From assembly GCF_002088275.1 (NCBI RefSeq), contig NZ_AQQS01000010.1, positions 90,254-154,253 of the forward strand: a DNA stretch of 64,000 nucleotides, read 5' to 3'. The notes under the pieces are model-generated. The model had not been told where the DNA came from. It saw nothing but the letters and a program-made list of their open reading frames with translations, and ran no database searches. Made by a program: the position numbers and the translations under genes. Shown here one piece after another: positions 51,911-61,406 of the stretch. Source of the stretch: Aurantimonas sp. 22II-16-19i (GTDB lineage Bacteria > Pseudomonadota > Alphaproteobacteria > Rhizobiales > Rhizobiaceae). How positions within the stretch are numbered: the stretch's first letter is position 1; every line of letters starts with the position of its first letter.

Positions 51911-52710
51911 GGCCGACCCTCGGACGGCGCATCCGGAGCGCTCGCCGCCTCCAGGCGAAGGCCGGAAGACGTCGTGTCATCCCGGTGCGCCGTATGCGTC
52001 GGTGCGTCGGCGGGAGCGATGCCGAGCACCATCGCCGTGAAGTCGGACGGCGACGGCAGACCGCAGCGGACGAACCTCGCCGGCCGATGCCCACCATGGC
52101 CGGCGGTCCAAAACCGGCATCCCATATCCGTTCGAGCGGCTTCACCGCAAGCCAGCGGCGGCGGATCGAGGCCGGCGGTCAAGGCGCCGAGATCGCACGG
52201 CGCGCCCATGTCGGCGCGAAGTGCCGACAAGAGCCGCGCCTCGATCAGCGCCAGGCCCGCCTCGATCCGTTCGTGGGCCGCAAGGTCGAAGGCCGCACCC
52301 TGCGGCGCAAGGGCGAGGATCGACAGCGGAAACAGCCGCCCCATGGCATCGACCGATGGCACCAGCACGCCGAGGCCGGCGACCTCGCAGCATCCTGCGC
52401 CGAGAAAGAAGCGCCAGGCGGGCATGACGAGATAGTCGGCCTCGAACTCCGTCGTGAGCGTCCTGCGGGCGGCCGCCATCCCGGCTTGAAGAAACCCTTC
52501 CCAAGCAAGGAGCAGCGGCCGAGGCAGGCGATGTTCGACGAAATCCCGGCGCTGCGGCAGCTTGCCGAAGACCGCGAAGGACACCTCGCAGGTGGCCGGC
52601 GAAGGCCCGGCGGCCCCATCCCCGCGCCCCCTCTCCGCAGCGGCCACCCCGCTGAATTCGGCCGCGCGGGCCGTTTCGCCCGCCTTGACGCTCACAGATC
52701 CGCCGGACAT
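51907..52710 (-). CDS. tagF: T6SS accessory protein TagF
   Basis: A 267-residue protein with a TagF N-terminal domain (DUF2094): VSFAVFGKLPQRRDFVEHRL, WEGFLQAGMAAAR, WRFFLGAGCCEVAGLGVLV and SVDAMGRLFPLSIL are the family's conserved blocks. TagF acts with PpkA/PppA in posttranslational control of the T6SS; in some species it is fused to PppA, here it is separate but adjacent. Its start at ATG 52710 lies 19 bases inside the end of tssM. Confidence 0.9.
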   Translation of the reverse strand: MSGGSVSVKAGETARAAEFSGVAAAERGRGDGAAGPSPATCEVSFAVFGKLPQRRDFVEHRLPRPLLLAWEGFLQAGMAAARRTLTTEFEADYLVMPAWRFFLGAGCCEVAGLGVLVPSVDAMGRLFPLSILALAPQGAAFDLAAHERIEAGLALIEARLLSALRADMGAPCDLGALTAGLDPPPLACGEAARTDMGCRFWTAGHGGHRPARFVRCGLPSPSDFTAMVLGIAPADAPTHTAHRDDTTSSGLRLEAASAPDAPSEGRP

Positions 52711-55700
52711 TGGAAGTCCTTCAGCTCGAGCAGATAGAAGGGATTGAGCGCCGTATCGATCTTGAACTGGTAACTCACCGAGCGCCCGCCGATCGGATAG
52801 CGCAACTGGATCACGTCCCCGCGCTTCTGGGGCGAGCCGGCCGCGATGATCCGCATCAGGGCCCAGGGCCCGTCCTTCTTGATGAAGTGCTGGCGCCCCT
52901 CGATCGGCGGCATCAGATGGACCATCACTTCGCCGCCGCCGCCGCCCGGCCACTCGAAGGTGCGTGCCTGGCTGCTGGAGAAACCCTGGGCATAGGTCTG
53001 GAGGATCTCGTCGTTGACCGTCAGCAGCGCGTATTGGGCGGCGCCGTCGAGGGCCGTCTGCTCGACCCGGAGCGTCACCTTCGGCGAAGAGCCGCCCTGC
53101 GGGAAGAACGCGTCGCGGATCGTCGCCGCCCGCTGAAAGCTGGCCAGGGACGATTGGGAAAGCGACCGGCCGAGTGGGGTGTCGTCGCGCCAGCGCCAGG
53201 ACTTGCCGCTGAGATCGACATAGGGCGCGAGCTTCTGCTGGAAGAAGCGCTCGATGATGCCGTCGGGCGAGAACAGCCGGGCGAATTCGTCGATCGACAC
53301 GTCGCTGCTGCTCCCGCGGTCGAAGGGGTAGCGGCCGGAGACGATGCGCTTGCAGTCGCGCGTGACCCGGCCCTGGAGGTCCTGCACCAGTTCGGCCCTG
53401 GAGGCGTCGATCGCGCCGCCCTCGATGTCGGCGAGAGCCGCCTGGACCATCCGCGCGACCGGCTCGGGCAGGCGGGAGACGGTCGAGCGCAGCGTGCCGA
53501 CATAGCCCTGCAGCGCCGCCTCCCCCTGGCCGACGAAGGCCGGGTTCTCGCCCATCGTGACGAGGGTCTTGTGCACCTCGGCGAAGTTCTGGCGCAGGGC
53601 GTCGATCGGCCGGTTGCCGCGTTCTCCGTCGGCGAGCCGGTGATAGGCGCGGAAGTGCGCCTCGATGTTACGACCGGACAGAAGCTCCGCCGGGTCGGAG
53701 GCGGCGCCACCGCCGACCAGCGCCCCGAGCCGGCTCTGGGACTTGCGAACCGCGATGTCGAGGCCGATCCGCGACAGCCCGCCGAGGCGGTCGCTGATCC
53801 GCGTCTTCACCGCGCCGGCCACCTCGGCCAGGGCCGAGACGTCGCTGGTCGCGCCGGGGCTGCCGGCCGGGCCTTCCCCCTGGCCATCCGCCTCGCCCTT
53901 CGACAGCTCGGTCTCCCGCGCCACCTCCTCGACCAGGACGACCAGGGGCGAGGTCGGCGCGCCGAGCGCCCCCAGCGCCGCGTGATAGGGCTCGTCGGCC
54001 GCCATCGGCTGGAGTTCGAGATTGCCGAGCATCCCCTCCCAGGCGGCGACGAAGTCCCGCCCGTAACGCTCCAGAAGCTCCGGCCCGAGATTGCCGAGCT
54101 GGTCCTCGATGGCGCTCTGGTCGCCATATTCGCCGAGGACCCAGCGGTTTTCGGCGAACCGGGCGGCGGCCTGCGAAAGCCGGTCGAGGAACACCGCGTG
54201 GAAACCGGACGCCGTGTATAGCATCGGGATGCGCAGGGTTTCGAGCGACGATCCGTCGCGCGTGCGAAAGACGACGTCGGCGTCCTGGACGATCCGCCGG
54301 GTGAGGACGAAGTCGGGAAAGGCAGCGGTCTTGCCGGCCTCGCCGGACTGGATGGCCGCATAGACCTGGTCGGCGATGGTCATGCGGGCGAGCGTCTTGC
54401 GGGCCGTCTCGATGAGGTCGGCATTCACCCCGAAGCTCGGCGCGCGCCGCGCCGACAGGTCGAGCATCGCGGCGACGTGGCGGTCGAGGCTCTCGGTGAG
54501 GCGCCGCCCGTCCGGCCCGACGAAGGCGCCCTCCCAGAGATTGCGCTGCAGCCAGTCGCGGACCAGCTCCGCGTCGACCTTCGTCGCCTCGCCGCCGAGC
54601 ATCAGATAGACCTTCAGCGCGTCGAAGATCGGCATCGGGTCGCTGGCGGTCACCAGCCCCGCCAGGCGCTGCTCGACGTCGATCAGGATGCGCGACTTCA
54701 GCATCCGGTCGAGCCCCGCCTGATATCCCACCGCCGCCGCCGAGACGAGTTGCGGCCGGACCGCGAGGCCGAAACCCTCGGCCAGCGGCGTCGGCTGGTC
54801 GCGGTTGTCGTAGCCGACCTGCATGGCCCGCAGGATGTCGAGCGCACCGGCCGGGCGGACGACGTCGGTGTCGGCGATCTCGGTGGCAGTGAGATCCGCC
54901 CCCGCCTCGGCATTGAAACGCCGGACGTCGGCCCGCGTCTCGGAGATCAGCGCCCGGTTGCCGACATAGCTGAGGCCCCAGAGGCCGGCGAGCGCAAGGG
55001 TCGCGATACCGATCGCAGCGAAGGCGCCGTAGCGCACGGCGAGGCCGCGCAGCACCGCCCGGCGGTCATGGGAGACGAGGCCGGCCTCCGCGAAGATCAC
55101 CTTCTTCAACAGATCATGGAGGAAGAAGCTCTTGCCGAGGCCCGACATCAGCCCGCCGACCGCGGCCCCTCGCCTGTCGGCTCCCGTGCCTGCCTCCACC
55201 ATGGCGCCGAGCAGCTGGTCGATCGGCGTTTCTTCCTGGGTGCCGGAGGTGAAGTAGAAGCCCCTCAGGCTGGCTTTCGCCCGGTAGCGGGTCGGCTCGA
55301 AGATGCGGCCGAGCATGCCCGTGACCGCCTCCTTCAGCATCGCCACCTGGGCCGGGAAGCCGTAGATGGCGATGCGGGCGTGGTTGTCCGGCTCTTCCTG
55401 CAGGCGGTCGGTCAGTTCCTCGGTCAGCCGGCGCACCAGGGCGTCGAACTCCTCCGGCACCTTGTCGAGCAGCGAGGCGTCGCGCCGGCCGCTCTGCACC
55501 GTCGCCCCCCAGACCTTCTGCCGCCGCGCCTTGGTGAAGCTGCCGAAGAAATCTGAGAAGCCGGCGACGAGATCGGCCTTGGTGAAGAGCACGTAGACGG
55601 GGAAATCGACCTTCAGCTCCTTGTGGACCTCGGTCAGCCGCTCCCGGATCCGGGTGGCGAACGTCTCCGTCGCGGCGGCGGGAAGGGTCATCAGGTCTTC

Positions 55701-56333
55701 GAGGCTGATCGCCACGATGACGCCGTTGATCGGCTGGCGCGGGCGCTGCGCCTTGAGGAGCGCCAGGAAGGCCAGCCAGCTGCGGGCGTCTGACCTCTCG
55801 TCGGAATCCTGGGTGGTATAGCGGCCGGCGGTGTCGATCAGCACCGCATCCTCGGTGAACCAGAAGTCGCAGTAGCGCGTGCCGCCGGCCCCGGCGATCG
55901 CCGCCGGCCCGCCCGGCCCCGCCAGCGGGAATTCCAGTCCGGAATTGACCAGCGCGGTCGTCTTCCCGGAACCGGGTGGCCCGATGATCACGTACCAGGG
56001 AAGCTCGTAGAGATAGGTGCTCCTGCCGCTGGACGTCTTCAGGACGGCGATGGCGTCGGCCATGCGGTCAGACAGACCGGCCCCGTCACCGATGACGTCG
56101 TCCGCGCCGCCCTCGGCGACGAGCGCTTCCTCGAGGGCTTTCTCGCGCCGCCGCCGCTTCCAGTGGCGAAGGCCGTACCAGGTCCCGACGACGGCGATCA
56201 CCGCGAAGCGCATGCCAGCCGAGGCGAACGGCCGCACGTCGGCGACAGCGACGAACGGGCCGGCCAGCCAGACGACCGTCGCAAAGGCGAGAAGACCGGC
56301 GAGGACGAGGCTCGGGAGGACGAGGCGCTTCAT
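52692..56333 (-). CDS. tssM: T6SS membrane protein TssM (IcmF)
   Basis: A 1213-residue inner-membrane component of the T6SS membrane complex. Two N-terminal helices (about residues 5-50), then a cytoplasmic NTPase domain with Walker A IIGPPGSGKTTALVNSG, a third helix near 470 (YGAFAAIGIATLALAGL), and the large periplasmic region with IcmF-related and C-terminal domains (ending FYLLELKDFQCPADL). Walker A is intact. ATG at 56333 is chosen for the membrane helix; the longer open frame is non-coding. It starts 28 bases after tssL. Confidence 0.95.
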   Translation of the reverse strand: MKRLVLPSLVLAGLLAFATVVWLAGPFVAVADVRPFASAGMRFAVIAVVGTWYGLRHWKRRRREKALEEALVAEGGADDVIGDGAGLSDRMADAIAVLKTSSGRSTYLYELPWYVIIGPPGSGKTTALVNSGLEFPLAGPGGPAAIAGAGGTRYCDFWFTEDAVLIDTAGRYTTQDSDERSDARSWLAFLALLKAQRPRQPINGVIVAISLEDLMTLPAAATETFATRIRERLTEVHKELKVDFPVYVLFTKADLVAGFSDFFGSFTKARRQKVWGATVQSGRRDASLLDKVPEEFDALVRRLTEELTDRLQEEPDNHARIAIYGFPAQVAMLKEAVTGMLGRIFEPTRYRAKASLRGFYFTSGTQEETPIDQLLGAMVEAGTGADRRGAAVGGLMSGLGKSFFLHDLLKKVIFAEAGLVSHDRRAVLRGLAVRYGAFAAIGIATLALAGLWGLSYVGNRALISETRADVRRFNAEAGADLTATEIADTDVVRPAGALDILRAMQVGYDNRDQPTPLAEGFGLAVRPQLVSAAAVGYQAGLDRMLKSRILIDVEQRLAGLVTASDPMPIFDALKVYLMLGGEATKVDAELVRDWLQRNLWEGAFVGPDGRRLTESLDRHVAAMLDLSARRAPSFGVNADLIETARKTLARMTIADQVYAAIQSGEAGKTAAFPDFVLTRRIVQDADVVFRTRDGSSLETLRIPMLYTASGFHAVFLDRLSQAAARFAENRWVLGEYGDQSAIEDQLGNLGPELLERYGRDFVAAWEGMLGNLELQPMAADEPYHAALGALGAPTSPLVVLVEEVARETELSKGEADGQGEGPAGSPGATSDVSALAEVAGAVKTRISDRLGGLSRIGLDIAVRKSQSRLGALVGGGAASDPAELLSGRNIEAHFRAYHRLADGERGNRPIDALRQNFAEVHKTLVTMGENPAFVGQGEAALQGYVGTLRSTVSRLPEPVARMVQAALADIEGGAIDASRAELVQDLQGRVTRDCKRIVSGRYPFDRGSSSDVSIDEFARLFSPDGIIERFFQQKLAPYVDLSGKSWRWRDDTPLGRSLSQSSLASFQRAATIRDAFFPQGGSSPKVTLRVEQTALDGAAQYALLTVNDEILQTYAQGFSSSQARTFEWPGGGGGEVMVHLMPPIEGRQHFIKKDGPWALMRIIAAGSPQKRGDVIQLRYPIGGRSVSYQFKIDTALNPFYLLELKDFQCPADL

Positions 56334-56361
56334 GAGCCACTCCCGGGCTGCGGCAGCGCGT

Positions 56362-57888
56362 TCACAGGGTTTCCTCCCGCGGGATGGCGATCTCCACCCG
56401 CCGGTTGCGCGCCTGCCCTTCCTTCGTCGCGTTGTCGGCGATCGGCTGGTCCGCGCCCCTCCCCTCGACGACGATGCGCGAGGGATCGTCGAGATTTGCG
56501 GCAAGGACGGCCTCGACCGATTTCGCCCGGGCGAGCGAGAGCTCCTGGTTCGACTTGAACCGCCCGAAGCCGCTCAGCTTCACGTCGTCGGTATGGCCGG
56601 TGACGAAGATCTGGCCGGGCTCGGCATCGAGAGCCGCGGCGATGTCGTCGGCGAGCGTCTGGAAGGCCGGCGTGACGTCGGCGCTGCCGCTGTCGAAGAG
56701 CAGCGAATTGTCGACCCGGATGGTGATGCTCTCGCCCACCGGCTCGACGGCGAGGCCGCCCTTGTCGATCTCGCCGCGCAGGGCCGAGCGGATGCGCTCG
56801 AGCTGGCTCGTCTCGGGTGGCTTCGGCGTGACGATCTCGGCGCTCGCGGGGCGCAGCAGCGCCACCTTCGGGGCGGCGTTCAGCGCCGTGAGTTCGGCGG
56901 CAACGGCCTCGGCCTCGCCGGACAAAAGGATGCGCAGGGTGAAGAACAGGCCGACCAGCCCCACCGCGGCAAGGCTTCCGACCACCCAGAGCGGAACGGC
57001 GGCGCGCAGCGCCCTCGCCGCGATCGCCTGGCCCTGCCAGCGCGGCGAGATGTCGTCGTCGGGCCGGGCCTTCACCCGCCTGAGCGCCTCGTAGACCCGC
57101 CGCCGCTCGTTGGACAGCCCGGCGTCGCCGCCATGGGCGGTGCGATACATGCCGACGAAGCCGAGGGACAGGCAGGCGTGATAGAGTTCGAGGAGGTCGT
57201 ACTCGGCCGCCGGATTGTCGAGGATGTCGCGCAGGACCTCGAAGAACTCGACGCCGGAGTCGCGCACCTCGAAGAAGCGGGCAAGCATCGGATAGCGCAG
57301 CCATTCGGCCCGCTCGCGGCTCGGCAGGTTCTGGACGATGTCGTCGGCGGTGGCGCAGAGGGCATATTGCCCGCGCCTCGCGTCGTCGTTGGAATAGCCG
57401 GCATCGAGCGCCTTGGCGGCGAAGCGCTCGATCTCGCCGATGACATGGTTCATCAGCGGCGCCGCCTCCATCTCGACGACGCCGAGGCGCAGGCGCCCGA
57501 TCAGGATGAGCAGCGGCGCGGCGGCATCGAGCAGCGGGTTGGCGCTGGCCATGCGCTCGCCCTCGCGGGCGCCGATGACGGCTGCGAGCGCGATCTTGCG
57601 GGTCGGCGCTGCGGGCTTCTCCTTCGTCGGGCCTTCGGGAAACAGCCGGCCGGCATCGCCGCCGGCCCGCGGCGCCTGCCAGTTGCCGGGGGCCTCGCCG
57701 GTGCGCGCCCAGACCGGCTGGCGTGCCTCGTCGGATACCGACCAGCCATCGCCCCTGCCCGCCGGCCGGGCCCAGTCGTCCCGCCGCGGCGAAGAAGGCG
57801 GCAAGCCGGGCGACGCGCCCCTGCGGACGCCGCCCGGATTGGGCCGGATCACCGTCCGCCCGCCCCATTCGTCGTCCCGGCCGCTCAC
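56362..57888 (-). CDS. tssL: T6SS protein TssL with C-terminal OmpA domain
   Basis: A 508-residue DotU/TssL protein fused to a peptidoglycan-binding OmpA/MotB-like domain. A proline- and glycine-rich N-terminal region of about 95 residues precedes the DotU cytoplasmic domain (LLDAAAPLLILIGRLR, QYALCATADDIVQNLP, FFEVLRDIL, LLELYHACLSLGFVGMYR), one transmembrane helix (LWVVGSLAAVGLVGLFF) and the periplasmic OmpA domain (VTGHTDDVKLSGFGRFKSN, RVEIAI). The GTG start at 57888 overlaps the tssK stop (GTGA). Confidence 0.95.
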   Translation of the reverse strand: MSGRDDEWGGRTVIRPNPGGVRRGASPGLPPSSPRRDDWARPAGRGDGWSVSDEARQPVWARTGEAPGNWQAPRAGGDAGRLFPEGPTKEKPAAPTRKIALAAVIGAREGERMASANPLLDAAAPLLILIGRLRLGVVEMEAAPLMNHVIGEIERFAAKALDAGYSNDDARRGQYALCATADDIVQNLPSRERAEWLRYPMLARFFEVRDSGVEFFEVLRDILDNPAAEYDLLELYHACLSLGFVGMYRTAHGGDAGLSNERRRVYEALRRVKARPDDDISPRWQGQAIAARALRAAVPLWVVGSLAAVGLVGLFFTLRILLSGEAEAVAAELTALNAAPKVALLRPASAEIVTPKPPETSQLERIRSALRGEIDKGGLAVEPVGESITIRVDNSLLFDSGSADVTPAFQTLADDIAAALDAEPGQIFVTGHTDDVKLSGFGRFKSNQELSLARAKSVEAVLAANLDDPSRIVVEGRGADQPIADNATKEGQARNRRVEIAIPREETL

Positions 57889-59216
57889 CGGTAGCCCTCC
57901 TGGATCGCCCACAGCTCCATGTGCAGCTCCGGCCAGTCGGCGGAGATCTGGATGCCGATGCCGGACGCGACCGAGAATTCCGGCCAGAGCCGCGACTCCT
58001 TGTCGAGGTAGAAATAGACCCGGTCGGAATAGGTGCGGATCTGCCGCGGCGGCGTCGGCGTATGCACCAGCTGGATTCCCGGAAGATGCATCTGGACGAT
58101 CTCCTTCATGCGGGAGTTGGGGCCGATCTTGCAGAGGTCGGGAAACTTGTCGCGAATGGTGACGAGCGGCCGGGCCGCCGAAACCTCGAGGACGAAGGCG
58201 GCGTCGCGGAAGAGGTTGCGATTGGTGATCGGGGCGAGGAACTGGTTCTTGTCGCGCTCCACCAGTTCCAGGCGGACCGGCCGCCCGATGTCGAGGTTGA
58301 GCAGACGCTGGATGTCGTCGAGCACCGGCTCGAAGCTCGCCTTCAGGTCGTCCTGGTCGTAGGGCCGGTAGGTTCTGGCCAGCCGCTCGGGCGAATAGGT
58401 CGAGAGCTCGCCGGCGATCGCCAGGACCTCGCGGTAAAGTTCGACCGGATGGGTGTAGCGCGAGGCGGTGAGGTGCTTCAGCCCGCCGATTACCCGGTTC
58501 AGCATCTGCAGGCGGAAATAGTCGATGTTCTGCAGGCCGCCACTGGCAGAGGGATCGGCGGCGTGACGTGCCAGGGTCGACAGGTGGTTGTCGATCCAGC
58601 CGATGACGCGCTCGGCAAAGCCCGCCACCACCCGGTGCGCCCCGAGGGACAGGACCGGCGGGGCGAAGCCCTGGTCGTAGACGACGGTGCGGTCGCGCAC
58701 CTCGACGATCCGTGCGATCTTCAGGGCGTGGAAGCCGGGGCGCGGCGTCTCGCGGATGTCGAAGGCGAGACGCGGATGGGCGACCTCGATCTCCTCCTCC
58801 AGCTGCATCGCCGCCGCCGAATCGACGATCCTCTCCAGTTCGCGGGTGTAGCGGCTGGCGCTGCCGGCCTCCGCCATGTCGAGCTCCCGCCCGTTGACCA
58901 GGGCCGCCGGCAGCGACAGCCAGGCGAACAGGTTGCCCGCCTCCGGCCTCACCTCGACGGGGTCCGGCAGCGGGCTGACGCCGGGCATGTCGAAGGGGGT
59001 GCCGTCCGGCATGATCCCGCAGGCCCGGCGCAGCGCGAATTTCGACTGCTGGGCGAGATCGTTGTCGATCTCCAGCTCCGAGAATCCCCAGGGATAGGGC
59101 GACAGATGCCGGACCCGGCACTCGATCAGCTTTTCCAGATACCGGTCATGCTGCTGCAGATGATGCTGCCTGAGGAACAGCCCTTCCGTCCAGGCGACCT
59201 TGCTATACCAGGACAT
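57885..59216 (-). CDS. tssK: T6SS baseplate protein TssK
   Basis: A 443-residue baseplate adaptor that links the baseplate to the membrane complex. The start MSWYSKVAWTEGLFLRQHHLQ is diagnostic of the family (VxWxEGMFLxPQHFQ). Further blocks: PYPWGFSELEIDNDLA, LMLNRVIGG-like (LQMLNRVIGGLKHL), HPVELYREVLAIAGELSTY and the C-terminal LPGIQLVHTPTPPRQI. It is the first gene of a six-gene run and is followed by tssL with overlapping stop/start. No T6SS gene precedes it. Confidence 0.96.
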   Translation of the reverse strand: MSWYSKVAWTEGLFLRQHHLQQHDRYLEKLIECRVRHLSPYPWGFSELEIDNDLAQQSKFALRRACGIMPDGTPFDMPGVSPLPDPVEVRPEAGNLFAWLSLPAALVNGRELDMAEAGSASRYTRELERIVDSAAAMQLEEEIEVAHPRLAFDIRETPRPGFHALKIARIVEVRDRTVVYDQGFAPPVLSLGAHRVVAGFAERVIGWIDNHLSTLARHAADPSASGGLQNIDYFRLQMLNRVIGGLKHLTASRYTHPVELYREVLAIAGELSTYSPERLARTYRPYDQDDLKASFEPVLDDIQRLLNLDIGRPVRLELVERDKNQFLAPITNRNLFRDAAFVLEVSAARPLVTIRDKFPDLCKIGPNSRMKEIVQMHLPGIQLVHTPTPPRQIRTYSDRVYFYLDKESRLWPEFSVASGIGIQISADWPELHMELWAIQEGYR

Positions 59217-59257
59217 TGGGCAGGACGCTCTCCGGTCGCACTAAATGGGTGCATAAA

Positions 59258-59286
59258 TGGATAGCGTTAAATCCTGGGTTGTTCAA
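59258..59286 (-). promoter_or_regulatory. Candidate promoter of the T6SS operon
   Basis: On the minus strand TTGAAC (59286-59281) and TATCCA (59263-59258) are 17 bases apart, close to a sigma-70 promoter, about 40 bases upstream of the tssK ATG in a locally AT-rich stretch. Confidence 0.45.
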
Positions 59287-59718
59287 CCTTGGATCGCCCC
59301 CGCAGCCAGCCCGGTGGTTGGACCGCCCAGCCCCTCATGGGCGCATCCGGAGTGCCCGCGCCGGCAAGTACGGGAGATTGGAATCGCTCGATTGTCAGAG
59401 CGGGGTCGAGTTGTTATTTTCCGCCGCGATGAACGGGTTTTCGAAATCATGGGCGCACGCCAGGCGGCGCCTCAGGCTGCCGACCAGCGAGGGCTTCGCC
59501 AAGCTCTCCGATCACGCGCGCCTGCCCGGCCGGTTCTTCTACCGGCTGATGGTCGCCGGCGGCCGATAGCGGCGTCGCGTGGCCGACCCTTCGGGCGGCC
59601 ATCTGCATCTCTGCCCGATCTCGGCCCATGTCGGGCAAGTGATTTCCGACCTTCTGCACATCGATTTGCGAGCGCCCCGCCGACAGGATCGGGCCGGCGC
59701 CCCGGGAGACCAGCCTCC
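59287..59718. other. Intergenic region upstream of leuC
   Basis: 432 bases that would hold the leuC promoter. A 46-codon frame at 59429-59569 (starting [18 protein letters not shown]) is open but unlike anything I know, and I do not call it a gene. No leader peptide rich in leucine and no riboswitch was seen. Confidence 0.4.
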
Positions 59719-61179
59719 ATGACGACTTCCACGACGACCCCCAGCGAACAGCCCCGCACGCTCTACGACAAGATCTGGGACGCCCATCTGATCGGCAGCC
59801 AGGACAACGGCTCCTCGCTGCTCTACATCGACCGCCATCTCGTCCACGAGGTGACGAGCCCGCAGGCCTTCGAGGGCCTGCGCCTCGCCGGCCGCAAGGT
59901 GCATCAGCCCTCCCGCACGCTGGCCGTCGTCGACCACAACGTGCCGACGACCTCGGACCGGGTGAACGGCATCAAGAACGAGGAAAGCCGCATCCAGGTC
60001 GAGGCGCTGGCGAAGAATGCCGCCGACTTCGGCGTCGAGTATTTCGACGCCGCCGACAGCCGTCAGGGCATCGTCCACATCATCGGCCCCGAGCAGGGCT
60101 TCACCCTGCCCGGCATGACCATCGTCTGCGGCGACAGCCACACCTCCACCCACGGCGCCTTCGGGGCGCTCGCCCACGGCATCGGCACCAGCGAGGTCGA
60201 GCACGTCCTCGCCACCCAGACGCTGATCCAGTCGAAGGGCAAGAACATGCTCGTCGAGGTGGACGGGCCGATCCCGGAGGGCGTCACGGCCAAGGACATC
60301 ATCCTCGCCATCATCGGCCAGATCGGCACGGCGGGCGGCACCGGCTACGTCATCGAATATGCCGGCGAGGCGATCCGCCAGCTGTCGATGGAAGGCCGCA
60401 TGACCGTCTGCAACATGTCCATCGAGGCCGGCGCGCGGGCGGGCCTGATCGCCCCCGACGAGACCACCTTCGCCTATATCGAGGGCAAGCCCCGCGCTCC
60501 GAAGGGCGCGGAGTTCGAGCGGGCCGTCGCCTACTGGCGGACCCTCGTCTCCGATCCCGGCGCCCGCTACGACAAGATCGTCCGGCTCGACGCCCGCAAC
60601 CTGCCGCCGATCGTCACCTGGGGATCCTCGCCGGAGGACGTCGTCTCGATCGAGGGCGTCGTGCCGGATCCGGCCGAGATTCCCGACGAGAACAAGCGCA
60701 AGTCGAAGCAGCGCGCGTTGGAATATATGGGCCTGACGCCGGGCACGAAGATGACCGACGTCACCATCGACCGGGTTTTCCTCGGCTCCTGCACCAATGG
60801 CCGGATCGAGGATCTGAGGGCCGCGGCGAAGATCGTCGAGGGCCGCAGGGTGGCCGATGGCGTCTCCGCGATGGTGGTGCCGGGGTCGGGTCTCGTGAAG
60901 CTCCAGGCCGAGGCCGAAGGCCTCGACCGGATCTTCAAGGATGCCGGCTTCGAATGGCGCGAGGCCGGCTGCTCCATGTGCCTCGGCATGAACGAGGACC
61001 GGCTGGAGCCCTATGAGCGCTGCGCCTCCACCTCGAACCGCAATTTCGAGGGGCGCCAGGGCTCCAAGGGCCGCACCCACCTCGTCTCCCCCGCCATGGC
61101 GGCGGCGGCGGCGGTCGCGGGCCGCTTCGTCGACGTGCGGCAGTTCGGCAAGGCGCAAGCGCTGGAGCCGGCGGAATAG
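59719..61179 (+). CDS. leuC: 3-isopropylmalate dehydratase large subunit
   Basis: Aconitase-family enzyme that with LeuD isomerises 2- to 3-isopropylmalate in leucine synthesis. The 486-residue protein carries the [21 protein letters not shown] segment, the cluster cysteine in [12 protein letters not shown], and the paired cysteines in GCSMCLGMN, the three 4Fe-4S ligands. ATG at 59719 follows GGGAG. leuD is not in the window, so the partner is elsewhere, as is common in alphaproteobacteria. Confidence 0.97.
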   Translation: MTTSTTTPSEQPRTLYDKIWDAHLIGSQDNGSSLLYIDRHLVHEVTSPQAFEGLRLAGRKVHQPSRTLAVVDHNVPTTSDRVNGIKNEESRIQVEALAKNAADFGVEYFDAADSRQGIVHIIGPEQGFTLPGMTIVCGDSHTSTHGAFGALAHGIGTSEVEHVLATQTLIQSKGKNMLVEVDGPIPEGVTAKDIILAIIGQIGTAGGTGYVIEYAGEAIRQLSMEGRMTVCNMSIEAGARAGLIAPDETTFAYIEGKPRAPKGAEFERAVAYWRTLVSDPGARYDKIVRLDARNLPPIVTWGSSPEDVVSIEGVVPDPAEIPDENKRKSKQRALEYMGLTPGTKMTDVTIDRVFLGSCTNGRIEDLRAAAKIVEGRRVADGVSAMVVPGSGLVKLQAEAEGLDRIFKDAGFEWREAGCSMCLGMNEDRLEPYERCASTSNRNFEGRQGSKGRTHLVSPAMAAAAAVAGRFVDVRQFGKAQALEPAE

Positions 61180-61406
61180 GCTCTTCCTCGCCGAGGAGAG
61201 CGCTCCCGAGGATCGCGCGACGCCACGAGGGCGGGGCCCTCAGACGAGCCGACGCGTCGCCGCCGGCGAAGCCGGGCGATCGCCGCGACCTGAAAGAGAC
61301 GGCCGGATTGAGGTCGCCACCGCTGCGCCATGAGGCGCAGCGGCCAGCCCATGGGCCGATCCAGCGCATGGGATGCGGGGTGATGGCCCCTCATCACGGA
61401 AAAAAC

